Below are positions 55,474-64,000 of a stretch of DNA of 64,000 nucleotides, one piece after another. Location of the stretch: NCBI GenBank assembly GCA_001599755.1, contig BCHX01000007.1:1240001-1304000 (forward strand). The letters are read 5' to 3'. The stretch's first letter is position 1. Each line of letters opens with the position of its first letter. Under the pieces are notes generated by a model. It saw nothing but the letters and a program-made list of their open reading frames with translations, did no database searches and was not told the origin of the DNA. The position numbers and the translations under genes were made by a program. The stretch comes from Gliomastix tumulicola. Taxonomy: Eukaryota > Ascomycota > Sordariomycetes > Hypocreales > Bionectriaceae.

Positions 55474-57179
55474 GTCTCGGGCTTGGAATAGCTGAGATAG
55501 CAACGGCTCACGAGCGAGAATGACGGGAATCTCTGACGCTACTTGTGGCTCGGAGGTCTTCTGCAGCGCGCCGATCATCTGCGCTGTGCGCTTAAGTTCT
55601 TCGGCAAGCTCCGGCTGGTGCCCCGATTCGCCGTCGTGCAGGTTGAGCCAGCAGATGCTCACAATACGAACTAGCCTGCCCTGGTCCTGCTCGTTGCTTG
55701 TAAGTCTCGGCCAGCAGGTCGTGAGGCAAGCATTGAGAGCCCTCGCTGCTTCCACAACGGTAGAAGGATGCGAGATCATGAAAGGATCGTTCATGACGGC
55801 AGATATGACGGACAGTAGATTCTGCCCAAGACGGTTAGGTTAGGATATGACAGCGAATGAACGTAATGTTTTAAATGTGATTGACCCCATCTTGCGTACC
55901 TGGAGATGCTTGACCGCATGTAGTCCCATGAGACGCACCACCGTCGCCGCCGTCCGCATCAGCACCTCCACCACGCCGGGATACTGCGACGCATGATCGT
56001 ATGCTGTGAGCACGCCGCGCCGTAGCACCCTGTCCAGCAGGTGCCGCCTCGATATGTTCTTGGCGTCCTCGTGCTTGACGGCGAGCCCCGTGAGGACTGC
56101 ATAGGCGGCTGTGGTGATCTGCACGGACTCGGGCTCCGGGGTGAGGCTGGGCAGGTGCAGAAGCGACGGAAACGCCGCGTCCTCGAAGAGGGAGGCGATG
56201 CCCGTGGTGTGCAGCGTGGCAGTCGGGCATCTGCCGATGAAGGTGGCCAGAATCTGCACACCCGAGAGGCGGGTCGTGGGATCCTCGGCTTCGGCTAGGG
56301 TGAGGAGGACGGGTGTGAACAGCGGCCAGTTGTCCTTGATCAGTTTCTCCTATACCACGACGTCAACGCAAATGCTCTGTGAGAAGGCAGAAAAAAGAAA
56401 GAAAGAAAAAAGAAAGAAAAAAAAGACGAGGGAAAGGGAAGGGGAAGGAAGGGAGGGGGGGGAGGTCCATACATTGGAGTTTGCGACAGCCCAGCGGAAG
56501 ACGGCGACGGCACGCGGGCCTTCGGCCTTCCACGCTGGCGTCTCCTGGTTAAGCCGGGTATCAGGGAGGGGTGTCGTGTCCTGGTAGGCGGAGGGCCGGC
56601 CGGCCGGTGTGAGTTTGGTGGTGGTCTTCGAGAAGAGGGGGCGGAGGTAGGATTGGAGGATCGTGTCGATGATGAAGGGCGTTGTCTTCTCTTGTCCTTC
56701 GTCGGAGCGGAGTACGCGTGATAAAATGGCGTCCGCAGTGTTGGAGGGACTGCCCTCGGGTGATGAGAAGGCCGTGATGCGGAGGAGAGTCTGGGGACTG
56801 AGGCTACGAGATGGCACTCGTGATGCCAGCGTGTCGAGACAGGAAAGGGCTGCTGCCTCAGAAAGCTGTGCATCGCCCTTCTTTACGGAGGCTTGTGCTG
56901 ATTCCCAGAGAATGTCTGACAGCGTGTCCTCTAGGCGGTGAAGCGACTGGGCGTCCTCATCCTGAGGGAGCCGTGCGATGTGCTCCCGCGCCTGGAGGAG
57001 GGCCTCTGAGCTTTGAGGCGAGGCGCTTAGGATAGACATGATCTCCTTCATTGCATCGGATGACGGAGACGAAGGGTCTTTTGCGGTTGAGGTTAGTAGG
57101 GCTTCTCTAAGTTCGATGCGGAAGGCTCACCCTCGGAAGGAGACTCTTCGACCTCGCGGATTTTCATCATTGGCGGCAT
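55465..57179 (-). CDS. TTI2: Tel2-interacting protein 2 (TTI2)-like, TTT complex
   Basis: Four exons, 57179-57131, 57077-56473, 56349-55900, 55821-55465; 486 aa, near yeast Tti2 (421). The first intron has a perfect TACTAAC branch point. TTI2 works with Tel2 and Tti1 as an Hsp90 co-chaperone that folds PI3K-related kinases such as TOR, ATM and ATR. The assignment rests on the overall HEAT-like helical sequence and the segments RWAVANSN, NWPLFTPVLLTLAE, TTGIASLFEDAAFPSLLHLPSLTPEPESV and LDRVLRRGVLTAY. The second intron (56350-56472) has an exceptionally long pyrimidine tract on the coding strand; its acceptor must be GTATAG, since the earlier CTCACAG would bring a stop in frame. The family call is moderate. 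Confidence 0.7.
56385..56463 (-). repeat. 79-base polypurine/polypyrimidine tract in a TTI2 intron
   Basis: The plus strand reads almost only A and G (runs of AAAG, GAAA and GGGA, then GGGAGGGGGGGGAGG). On the TTI2 strand it is a C/T tract filling most of the intron ahead of the acceptor. Confidence 0.85.
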
Positions 57180-57655
57180 GGCGGCGGCGGCGGCGGCGGC
57201 GGCGCACTGTGTCTTGGGCTCTCCCGCGACCTCAGCAGTCAGACTTTATGAGGTCGTTAGATGGGAATCAAGTCAAGGCGCCGTATGCCACAATGAATTT
57301 TACCTGCTGGAAAATGGACTAGAGATGCGGGGAGCGTGACAATCTGAAGATGCAAATGATACTTTGGATGGAGGCTGCGGGTGGATATGTTGAAAGTTTG
57401 AAGTTCGCACCAAACGGACAGTGCTAATTGCGTTTCTTGCTTTAGCACACACTGTGTCATTATTGCTTCACCATACCTCTGCCTAACACGACCAAGTAGA
57501 CGGAGCATGACACCTGTAACTACAATCAAAACACCATCTATATGGCAATGGAAGTGTGCCCAAAGCTACATATTCTATCGAGAAATCTCACACATGAGTA
57601 CCGTCTCTCATCAAGCAACTGCAACTGGCTTGAGCATCTCGTCCTTTTTTAACTA
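57180..57655. other. Intergenic between TTI2 start and CCA1 end
   Basis: About 475 bases: the TTI2 promoter and the CCA1 3' UTR. A (GGC)n run at about 57181-57205 lies directly 5' of the TTI2 start codon. No gene is seen. Confidence 0.55.
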
Positions 57656-59486
57656 TCATGCAAAAGGGTTTTTGAGTCCTGAAATGTCTCCAGGAAGCTC
57701 CCCCCTCCGTTCCCAAACCTCCCTTAAGCCCTCAGCAGGCTCTGTCGCGCTCGGGTTCCTTAGCTGCCACTCGGTGAAGATGTCTAGCGCCCTGCCCGTC
57801 CACAGTCCGCCCTTTGCGCCAAAGGCCTTGGACAGCTCCTTGCCGTCCACGAGACGCTTCAGAGTCGGGGCGTCCATGACGTCGAGTTCGACGAGGTGGT
57901 CCAGGAAGATCTGCCAGCCGTGAAGAAAGTCGTCTCGCTCTGTAGAAGATCTGTCAGTATGCGATGGATGCGAGGGTGCCAGGAAGGGTTGGTGCGTGCG
58001 AACCTTGTGAGGGAGTCTTGGGGTCTGGCCATGTCGCAAGCCGGTCCATGGCTTCTACAAGAAGAGCATTCAGGACTTGCAGCCTCCAGAACCCACCGTT
58101 CCTCTCCCATTCCCTGATCTTCATCCCCACGACATCTCTCTTCTTGGTATCCGCCTGGCTCTCGTTCACGCCCACCTTAAGAGCCATGATCTCCTCTCTG
58201 AACCTGTGCGACGCTTTGGCCACATCGGACAGCTTGTTCGGAGCCTTGAAGCCCTCGCGGGCGACCAGAACCACAAGCGGCGGGTCCTTGGGCTTCAATT
58301 TCGTTCCAGGAGGGTACTCCATCTTCATCCATGGACTAAGAGCGGCGAGGTTCCATGAGAAGTATGCGTCGCCGTCTGTGCGGATGAGGACGTCGCCGAT
58401 GGACTTGGGTGTGCGGTTGGAGACGAGGTACTCGAGGCACTCGTAGGCCACAGACCAGCGAGGGAGGAGAGGGAGATCGCGTAACGGTTGGGCCGGGTCG
58501 GAGAAGATGGCGGCATACAGCTTTAGTCTGTCGATGAAGCGAAGAGCTTGACAGGGGTGCTTGCCCTTGAGCATTTTCTCCAGTTCGATGCCTACTCTCT
58601 CGCGGCTGATCTTGACTCTCAGCGAGTCCAGCACCTTCTCATCATTCATGTACGTCTCCGTATCCGGGTCGATGGTGAACTGCAGACGGCTCGCAAACCT
58701 CACGAGTCGCAGCACCCGCAACGGATCGTCCGTAAAGGTCTGCAGTGGCTCCAGCGGCGTACGGATCAGCTTCGCCGCCATGTCGGGGACACCTCCGGCG
58801 AAGTCCTCGACAGAGTCCGTGTTGAGGTTGTAAAACAGAGCATTGATGGTCGCGTCGCGGCGCAGGGCGTCCTCCTCCGCAGTGCCAAACTCCATCTGCG
58901 GGTTCCGGCTGTCCTCGGTGTACGTCTCCTTGCGCAGGTTGACAAAGTCCAGGTCGAGGCCGAAGATGCGCACCATGGCCGTCTCGAGATGCTTGCTCTT
59001 GTCGGGATTGCTCGCGACGTGGTGCAGCCCGCCGATGTCACTCTTGCCAATCTCGTGCTTGGCGACGGCCTCGGGCGTGTCGCAGTAGTCGCGCATGCGC
59101 CTGGCAAACTCCATGCCGGTCATGGTGTTGATGGCGACGTCAATGTCGTCGCTGTCGAGACCGAGCAGCTTGTCGCGGACCCAGCCGCCCGCCCAGCGCA
59201 GGACGAGGGGCTCGGCGCCGGTGTGGCCCGAAGCATCGGAAGAGCGCGCGACGTCGAGCAGAAGACTGCGCAGTTTCTCCTCGGTGGGAGTGAGGGAGAC
59301 GCGGGCGGCCATGCGGGGGATCTCGACGCGCCGGCGGCGTGGAGATGGAGGTGAGGGTGAGGGTGAAGATGAGCTGTGCGACCGAGACTGTGAAGGCGAA
59401 AGGGGAGCTTTGGAAGCGTCTTTGAGGTAAGCGTCGAGGGATCGTTTCATGACACTTCGGGTGGTGGTTCTGGCGCGGAGCCACAT
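57656..59486 (-). CDS. CCA1: CCA tRNA nucleotidyltransferase (CCA1)
   Basis: Two exons, 59486-58004 and 57939-57656; 588 aa. The enzyme adds or repairs the 3' CCA of all tRNAs in nucleus, cytosol and mitochondria. The class II nucleotidyltransferase head shows LRWAGGWVRDKLLGLDSDDIDVAI near residue 95, with the GG and D-x-D catalytic elements, followed by FVNLRKETYTEDSRNP, EEDALRRDATINALFYN, DPLRVLRLVRFASRL and KISRERVGIELEKML. In-frame ATGs at codons 1, 13 and 59 and a basic Ser/Arg-rich start suggest a mitochondrial form from the first start and cytosolic/nuclear forms from later ones, as in yeast CCA1. The intron donor GTTCGC is weak but phase and ERDDFL continuity support it. Confidence 0.94.
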
Positions 59487-61679
59487 GAAGCTATGAAGAT
59501 GATGGTAATGGTCTGGACTCTTTACTTTGGTGCTGTGAGGCGCATGGTGATTGTTTTAGCGAGTATCGTGTGACTCAGACGCCGGATGAATCACCGTCCG
59601 GAGAACGAGACTGATGGTTCTCTCTGAGGTCTTCCTATCGTGAGAAATAGACAGGGAAAGGACTTTACGGAGGAATGACTGTTCGTGCCTTCCTCTTTGC
59701 TGTGTGAACTGGATTGAACAAGGAAAGAGCGATGGTGAGTGTGTGATTTCCAACTGTAGGTTAGCCAGCAAAATGAGGTCAAGCAGATCCTGGACTGATT
59801 TGTCGTCACAAGTGGAGGGCCGCTAAATCTTAGCGCTTCTCCAACTCTGTAATTCTCCTCCCGCAACTTGGAGAGCCTCGCCTCACCTCAGCCTCAGCCT
59901 TCCCTTGTTGCTTACTTGGAGGTCACGATGCGGAGTGAATTTCTAATGAGTCAATCGGCTTGTATCGCCTCTTATCGGGGGCGTCTGATGACTCCCTCCG
60001 ACCCGCAGAGACCACCCGCTGCTCGAGCGTATACTCCGTCCAAATCTGACGGCGAACTCTCTAGCGGTCGTCGACGAGCTACTGGATGAGTAAGACGCTC
60101 CGTTGAGCCCGTCGCTTTGTGAATGCCACTGCACAAACGACGCACAAAATGTCCCATCGCCAAAGATAGACAGGCAGACGCGCGTCCGCCTAAATGCGTC
60201 TCGGTCTTTTTCGCTGGCCGCTGCGCTCGCTCGTTTCTTCCCAAAAGCGAATTTCTCCACGACGGTAAGAAATTAAGAAGCAACGCTAACCCCGGAGCAG
60301 ACTCGGTATCTTTTTCGTCTCTTGTCTGGAGGCGGGTGAGTCTATTATCAGCCTCAACGGCAGCCCAGCTGCCACACGCCCGCCCATGACGAATCAGGGT
60401 TCCGAAGGATCTGCATGGTCAGCAAACTGGCCCGTCCCTCTGCCGCTGCTGCATGCCAGGGCGTGTGAGCGAAAAACAGAACCCACACCGGAAACGGCCC
60501 GCGCGGCATCCAAGCATCGTCTCGTGGACATTGCAGCCACTTACAGACGCACCAGCGTATGCTTATCGCGAGGAACCTTTTTAGGCTGGCAGAGGTGACT
60601 AGAGACTAGTAGAGACGGGGGGGCCTTGATGAACCATGTGGACGTGGGAAATCTCTGGGCACTCTGGCACGCTCGGATGAAGCCGAGTGGCCTGCAGTAT
60701 TTTTCCGGGTTGCTACAATAGGCCATGGATACGACTGCCTGCTCTGATATATCCCGCGATCTCTCTGCGTCATGACGTCTGTGGCATCTCACGTCCTCAT
60801 TACGAAGTTTGCGAAGCCCCGAACAATGCGAGACAATGGCGAGCTCGGTGCCTGCTTTTCTGCTTGTCTGCTTGTCTGCCTGACGGCCTCCCGCACAAAA
60901 TAATACAGCATTACATGCGGTGCGGAGTTCGGCCCTGTTCCTTGGGACGAACCAGGGAGTGACCCGGAGAATCGGCACGGCCACAAGGCTCAAGCAAGGC
61001 TGGACCACCGAGACTCTTACGGCGGGGGCTTCCATGGTCCCTTCATCCTTGAATCCAATATTGGTCTCGAGTCCCCTTGCTATCCCGCTTCGAGGCTAGA
61101 GAGGGACGCGTGGCCACGAGGACAGGAGCTCTCGACCTCTCGACGACGGCAACAAGGCCTTATCTCCATGACAAACAGAGAAGTTGCGGGCGAGGCTGCA
61201 TAGGACGTGCTCACGAGGTCGCGAGGGACTCGGAAATCTCACTGTCCAGCGACGTCGGCGGTGCTTTTGTCATGAGGCCGACTTGCCGAACGGCCGAGGG
61301 TGGTCCCTGTGAGGGCATTCGTAGGTCAGGCCAGGTCAGGTCGGGCAGGCCAGGGTCAGGAGGAGGGTGTGAGCGGACTGCGGCCTCTGCTCACGATGAT
61401 GAGGAATCTTCGGACTCGGAGAGCTGTCGGAGGACGCGTAACACTCTGAGATGACGATGTTGGGAGAAAGGGGAGAAAAGGGAGGAAGGGGGAGGCCGGA
61501 GCTTCGAGCGAAGCTTCTCGCGAGGATATAAAGGAGACGATGCATCCCGTCGTCTCTGCTTCATTCCTCATCCTCATCACAGCTCAACTCATCAGCTTCC
61601 TCACAGTCTCTCAACCTCTACAACCTCTACCTATCTTCTTCCCTTCTCTTGAAGTGAAACCACCCCCTCAACCTTCAAA
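59487..61679. other. Intergenic, 2.2 kb, CCA1 and cupin promoters
   Basis: The region separates the divergent CCA1 and cupin genes. It contains short GGTCAGG/GGCCAGG near-repeats at about 61325-61362, G/A-rich tracts at 61465-61495, and the cupin TATA box. Frames of up to 164 codons on the minus strand near 60541-61035 show no family features and are not called. Confidence 0.5.
61500..61532 (+). promoter_or_regulatory. Cupin promoter: inverted repeat and TATA box
   Basis: A perfect inverted repeat AGCTTCG-AG-CGAAGCT (61500-61515) overlaps a GAAGCTTC element (GAAnnTTC, half of a heat-shock element). TATAAA follows at 61527-61532, about 150 bases before the ATG. Two AGGGG stress-element cores lie just upstream (near 61468 and 61486). 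Confidence 0.5.
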
Positions 61680-62474
61680 ATGGTCAAGTTTACCCTCCTC
61701 TCCTGGGCTGCTGCCCTCACGGCCACGGCCGTTGCCTCTCCCCTGATGCCTCGTCAGAGCGACGGCAACAGCGGCTTCGATAGCAACACCTCCTCCTCGC
61801 CCCAGCTCACGGCTCTGAAGAGCGCCCTCGTTGAAGCCCCTGGCTATGGCGACCGCCAGGCCATCCTCCTCCCCAACCCGCCTGATGCCTCCAACATCAC
61901 CTTCACCTTCATCAACAACACTGTCGAGGCAGGCACTGGCGGCACCATCGCCCTGTCTACCCTCAACAACTTCCCTGCCCTCATCGGTACCAACGTCGCC
62001 ATGGCCGTTGGCTTCGTCAACCCCTGCGGCCTCAATGTTCCTCACTCGCACCCGCGCGCCAACGAGTTCCTGACCGTCATCCAGGGCGAGCTCGTCGGTG
62101 GACTGATTCTTGAGCTCAACAACGGCGGCTTCGGCAACGTCGTCGGGGAGGACCCCCCTACTCTGGGCCCCATCCCTCAGGTCAACGTCACCCTCTCCAA
62201 CTACAAGGGCATGCTCTTCCCCCAGGGCGAGACGCACTTCCAGTTCAACCCTACCTGCGAGCCTGCCCTCTTTGCCGCCGCCTTTGACAGCTCCGACCCC
62301 GGCCGCACCCAGATTGCCCGCAACTTCTTCTCCAACATGCCTGATGATGTTGTCCTCACTGCCCTTGGCAACAGCGACTCCATTGATGCCTCGCAGATTG
62401 ACGACCTTCGGGACAACATCCCTACGGCCTTCGCCGTCGTCATCGATGAGTGCGCTGCCCGCTGCGGTCTCTAA
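61680..62474 (+). CDS. Secreted spherulin-like cupin
   Basis: Intronless, 264 aa. The start MVKFTLLSWAAALTATAVAS-PLMPR is a signal peptide, possibly followed by a Kex2-type trimming site. The single cupin domain has motif 1 with metal ligands HSHPRANE (two His and a Glu) and motif 2 FPQGETHFQFNP (third His). Five or so N-x-S/T sites suggest glycosylation. Cysteines at CG, CEP and the C-terminal CAARCGL could form disulphides. Fungal proteins of this kind resemble slime-mould spherulin 1a and plant germins; their role is unknown and is often linked to stress, sporulation or cell-wall function. Third codon positions are strongly C-biased, suggesting high expression. Confidence 0.88.
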   Translation: MVKFTLLSWAAALTATAVASPLMPRQSDGNSGFDSNTSSSPQLTALKSALVEAPGYGDRQAILLPNPPDASNITFTFINNTVEAGTGGTIALSTLNNFPALIGTNVAMAVGFVNPCGLNVPHSHPRANEFLTVIQGELVGGLILELNNGGFGNVVGEDPPTLGPIPQVNVTLSNYKGMLFPQGETHFQFNPTCEPALFAAAFDSSDPGRTQIARNFFSNMPDDVVLTALGNSDSIDASQIDDLRDNIPTAFAVVIDECAARCGL

Positions 62475-63716
62475 AGAGTCACCACCTATTCTGAGGTCAC
62501 TTCGTCATTTTGCAATGGCAGAGTACCCCGGCATAGATTAGACTGGATTTCACCCCTTCCACTGTCCTTGGGCTTTGTTGGAAAGGATGGGTTCGCTTTT
62601 ATTTCTTTACTTTCTTTAAAAATTACTTAGTATAGGGGCCCCTCGTTTTTAGAATTGAATTTCCTTCTGTCTCAACTTTCTCCGAACCCTTCGTTTCATT
62701 GCTTACTTCTGTGACAAGTGTAAGAAAATAACCCCCATCAACTTGACCGACAGCTCTTGGAAATGTATTCTCGCCCTAACATGCTAGATCTATCAGTGGC
62801 CGGTCTGCTGAAAGGGGTAGGATTGTAAAAGTTTTGAGTCACTCGATGTAGTTCCAGGGGCGTCTGATAGCACCCCCAGCCTGCGAGACCAGCAGAACAA
62901 AATGAATTGCGTACGCGTCCCCTTGAATTCTGCATGCACCTTTGGCAGCTCCACTGGGAGTGCTATCCCTCGTGCGGCAAGCGGACGATCGAAGGAGCCT
63001 GCAAGCGCGAACTACAGATTTAGGTACCGTTTGAGCGAGCGAATGTCCGGCTCGGCTTGGCAGTTTACTCACTCAGCCCTAGTGTTAGCGCTCTTGGGGC
63101 GTTTGAAGAGTCCGCGGCCGCGCTCCCCCATCCCAGGACATTCCATTATGGCCTAGAGCGTGACAATGTCCGGCACTCAATTTCTTATGAAGAGAAACCG
63201 ATCTAGTCAGTTTCCTTAAGCTGAAGAAGCGGAGGGAGACATATAGAAAGGATGTCAGAGGCGTACTGACCTATGTACTTTAAATCCCCGTGCTATTGGT
63301 CGTCCCAAGTTTCATTTGTTGGAGGTCTCGACTCGCCTTCTACTGCCCCCCAGTAATCTACGTCGGCCCTGAGCTGGTCACGGTGAGCTGGAGAAGCTGA
63401 GTTCCGTCTAATGTCCATGCCTTGAGGCTGGCTAACATAAGTACGTACCACATAATAATGGCTATCACTCTGTAGTCAAAGTATGGTGGGACGCACCGTG
63501 GGAAAGACCCCCCCTCCCGCAAAGCCATCACTACCGGGCGAGTGAATTACTAGTAGTAAATCCGTACTTGTAACTAGTATTTCTCCTTTGCCTAAAGTGG
63601 GCATCTCGAGTTCCATCAACCACACAAGGACAACTCTCGTGATGAACAGCAGATATATGAGTATACTAGGCCCTCTACATTCTTGCTTCCATCACATGCG
63701 TTGAGAGCGTAAATAT
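62475..63716. other. Intergenic, convergent 3' flanks
   Basis: About 1.2 kb between the convergent cupin and transporter genes. The first 250 bases are AT-rich and likely cupin 3' UTR. No frame, RNA gene or repeat stands out. Confidence 0.5.
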
Positions 63717-64000
63717 CTACGGACCCTTCACACTCGGCTGCTCATGTTCCACGTCCTGCACCTCATCTGTCTTCGCCACGCCCACCTTTCGAATGACCAG
63801 CCAGGCAGGGAAGATCGATACCGCCCAGAGACCAAAATTGAAATACACGCCCCCGGCAGTCGCAAAGATGGGCACCGCGCCCAGTCCGTAGCTCAGCGCC
63901 TGCCACGCCGACTCGGTCGCCCTCAGCAGCGCCGCCAGCCGCAGCGTGTCCTGCGAATTCTGCGAGATCTCACTGATCACAAACAGCGACAGGTTGTAGT
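63717..64000 (-). CDS. UNC-93/DUF895-type MFS membrane protein, C-terminal part
   Basis: Partial at the right edge; the frame stays open beyond the window and ends with TAG at 63717-63719, leaving 93 residues. The segments LRLAALLRATESAWQALSYGLGA and GGVYFNFGLWAVSIFPAWLVI cover the last two membrane helices of fungal DUF895 (UNC-93-like) proteins, members of the major facilitator superfamily. The short hydrophilic tail (KVGVAKTDEVQDVEHEQ) is cytosolic. Substrate is unknown. Confidence 0.75.
   Translation of the reverse strand, partial: YNLSLFVISEISQNSQDTLRLAALLRATESAWQALSYGLGAVPIFATAGGVYFNFGLWAVSIFPAWLVIRKVGVAKTDEVQDVEHEQPSVKGP

Noticed and set aside
58548..59354. 268-codon plus-strand frame opposite CCA1
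   Set aside because: Antisense shadow; CCA1 motifs are continuous on the other strand.
1..64000. Biosynthetic gene cluster, transposon or horizontally acquired island
   Set aside because: Genes are mainly conserved housekeeping families with uniform codon use; no transposase, reverse transcriptase, terminal repeats, or PKS/NRPS/terpene enzymes were found.

Overview
This is a window of nuclear DNA from a filamentous ascomycete (Pezizomycotina, most likely Sordariomycetes). The evidence is short introns (about 50-120 nt) with GTRNGT donors and CTRAC branch points, C/G-rich third codon positions, a fungal Zn2Cys6 regulator, fungus-specific families (Asi-type RING ligase, Anp1/Mnn9 mannosyltransferase, spherulin-like cupin) and a nuclear tRNA with an intron. 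Exon coordinates were derived by hand, by joining reading frames at consensus splice sites and checking that phase was kept.

Layout. 1-6 kb: 3' part of a PRS5-like PRPP synthetase, an SDR dehydrogenase on the minus strand with a possible mitochondrial presequence, and ULA1 (NEDD8-activating enzyme regulatory subunit). 5.8-12.6 kb: a 6.8 kb gene-free stretch rich in microsatellites, ending at the TATA box and short uORF of a Zn2Cys6 regulator that may belong to the CLR-2/ClrB/ManR group. 15.1-22.3 kb: sparse, with the meiotic RING protein HEI10 and an Asn-repeat hypothetical protein. 22.3-32.6 kb: YND1-like apyrase, Hikeshi/Opi10, a zinc-finger plus APH kinase-fold protein, DIM1, tRNA-Arg(UCU), a thiamine-related Nudix hydrolase, RPB8 and ELP4. 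33-42.5 kb: a GMP synthase gene cut into 20 exons, SEN34, an Asi1/Asi3-like nuclear-membrane RING ligase and the exosome subunit MTR3. 42.7-43.9 kb: a spliced non-coding gene that appears to host box C/D snoRNAs, one of them a clear U24 (snR24) homologue. 44.3-59.5 kb: ANP1-like mannosyltransferase, GEA/GBF1 Sec7 ARF-GEF, FIG4 phosphoinositide phosphatase, TTI2 and the CCA-adding enzyme. 61-64 kb: a secreted spherulin-like cupin and, at the right edge, the C-terminus of an UNC-93/DUF895 transporter.

How the genes relate. Most are unlinked housekeeping genes. RNA metabolism is well represented: RPB8 (transcription), DIM1 (splicing), MTR3 (exosome), the snoRNA gene (rRNA methylation), and a set acting on tRNA (SEN34, ELP4, CCA1) beside an intron-containing tRNA-Arg(UCU) that needs all three. 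A second group serves the endomembrane system (YND1, ANP1, GEA, FIG4). I saw no transposon, CRISPR array, rRNA gene, telomeric repeat or secondary-metabolite cluster. The most unusual items are the snoRNA host gene, the exon-dense GUA1, the zinc-finger/APH fusion and the long gene-free region upstream of the Zn2Cys6 regulator.
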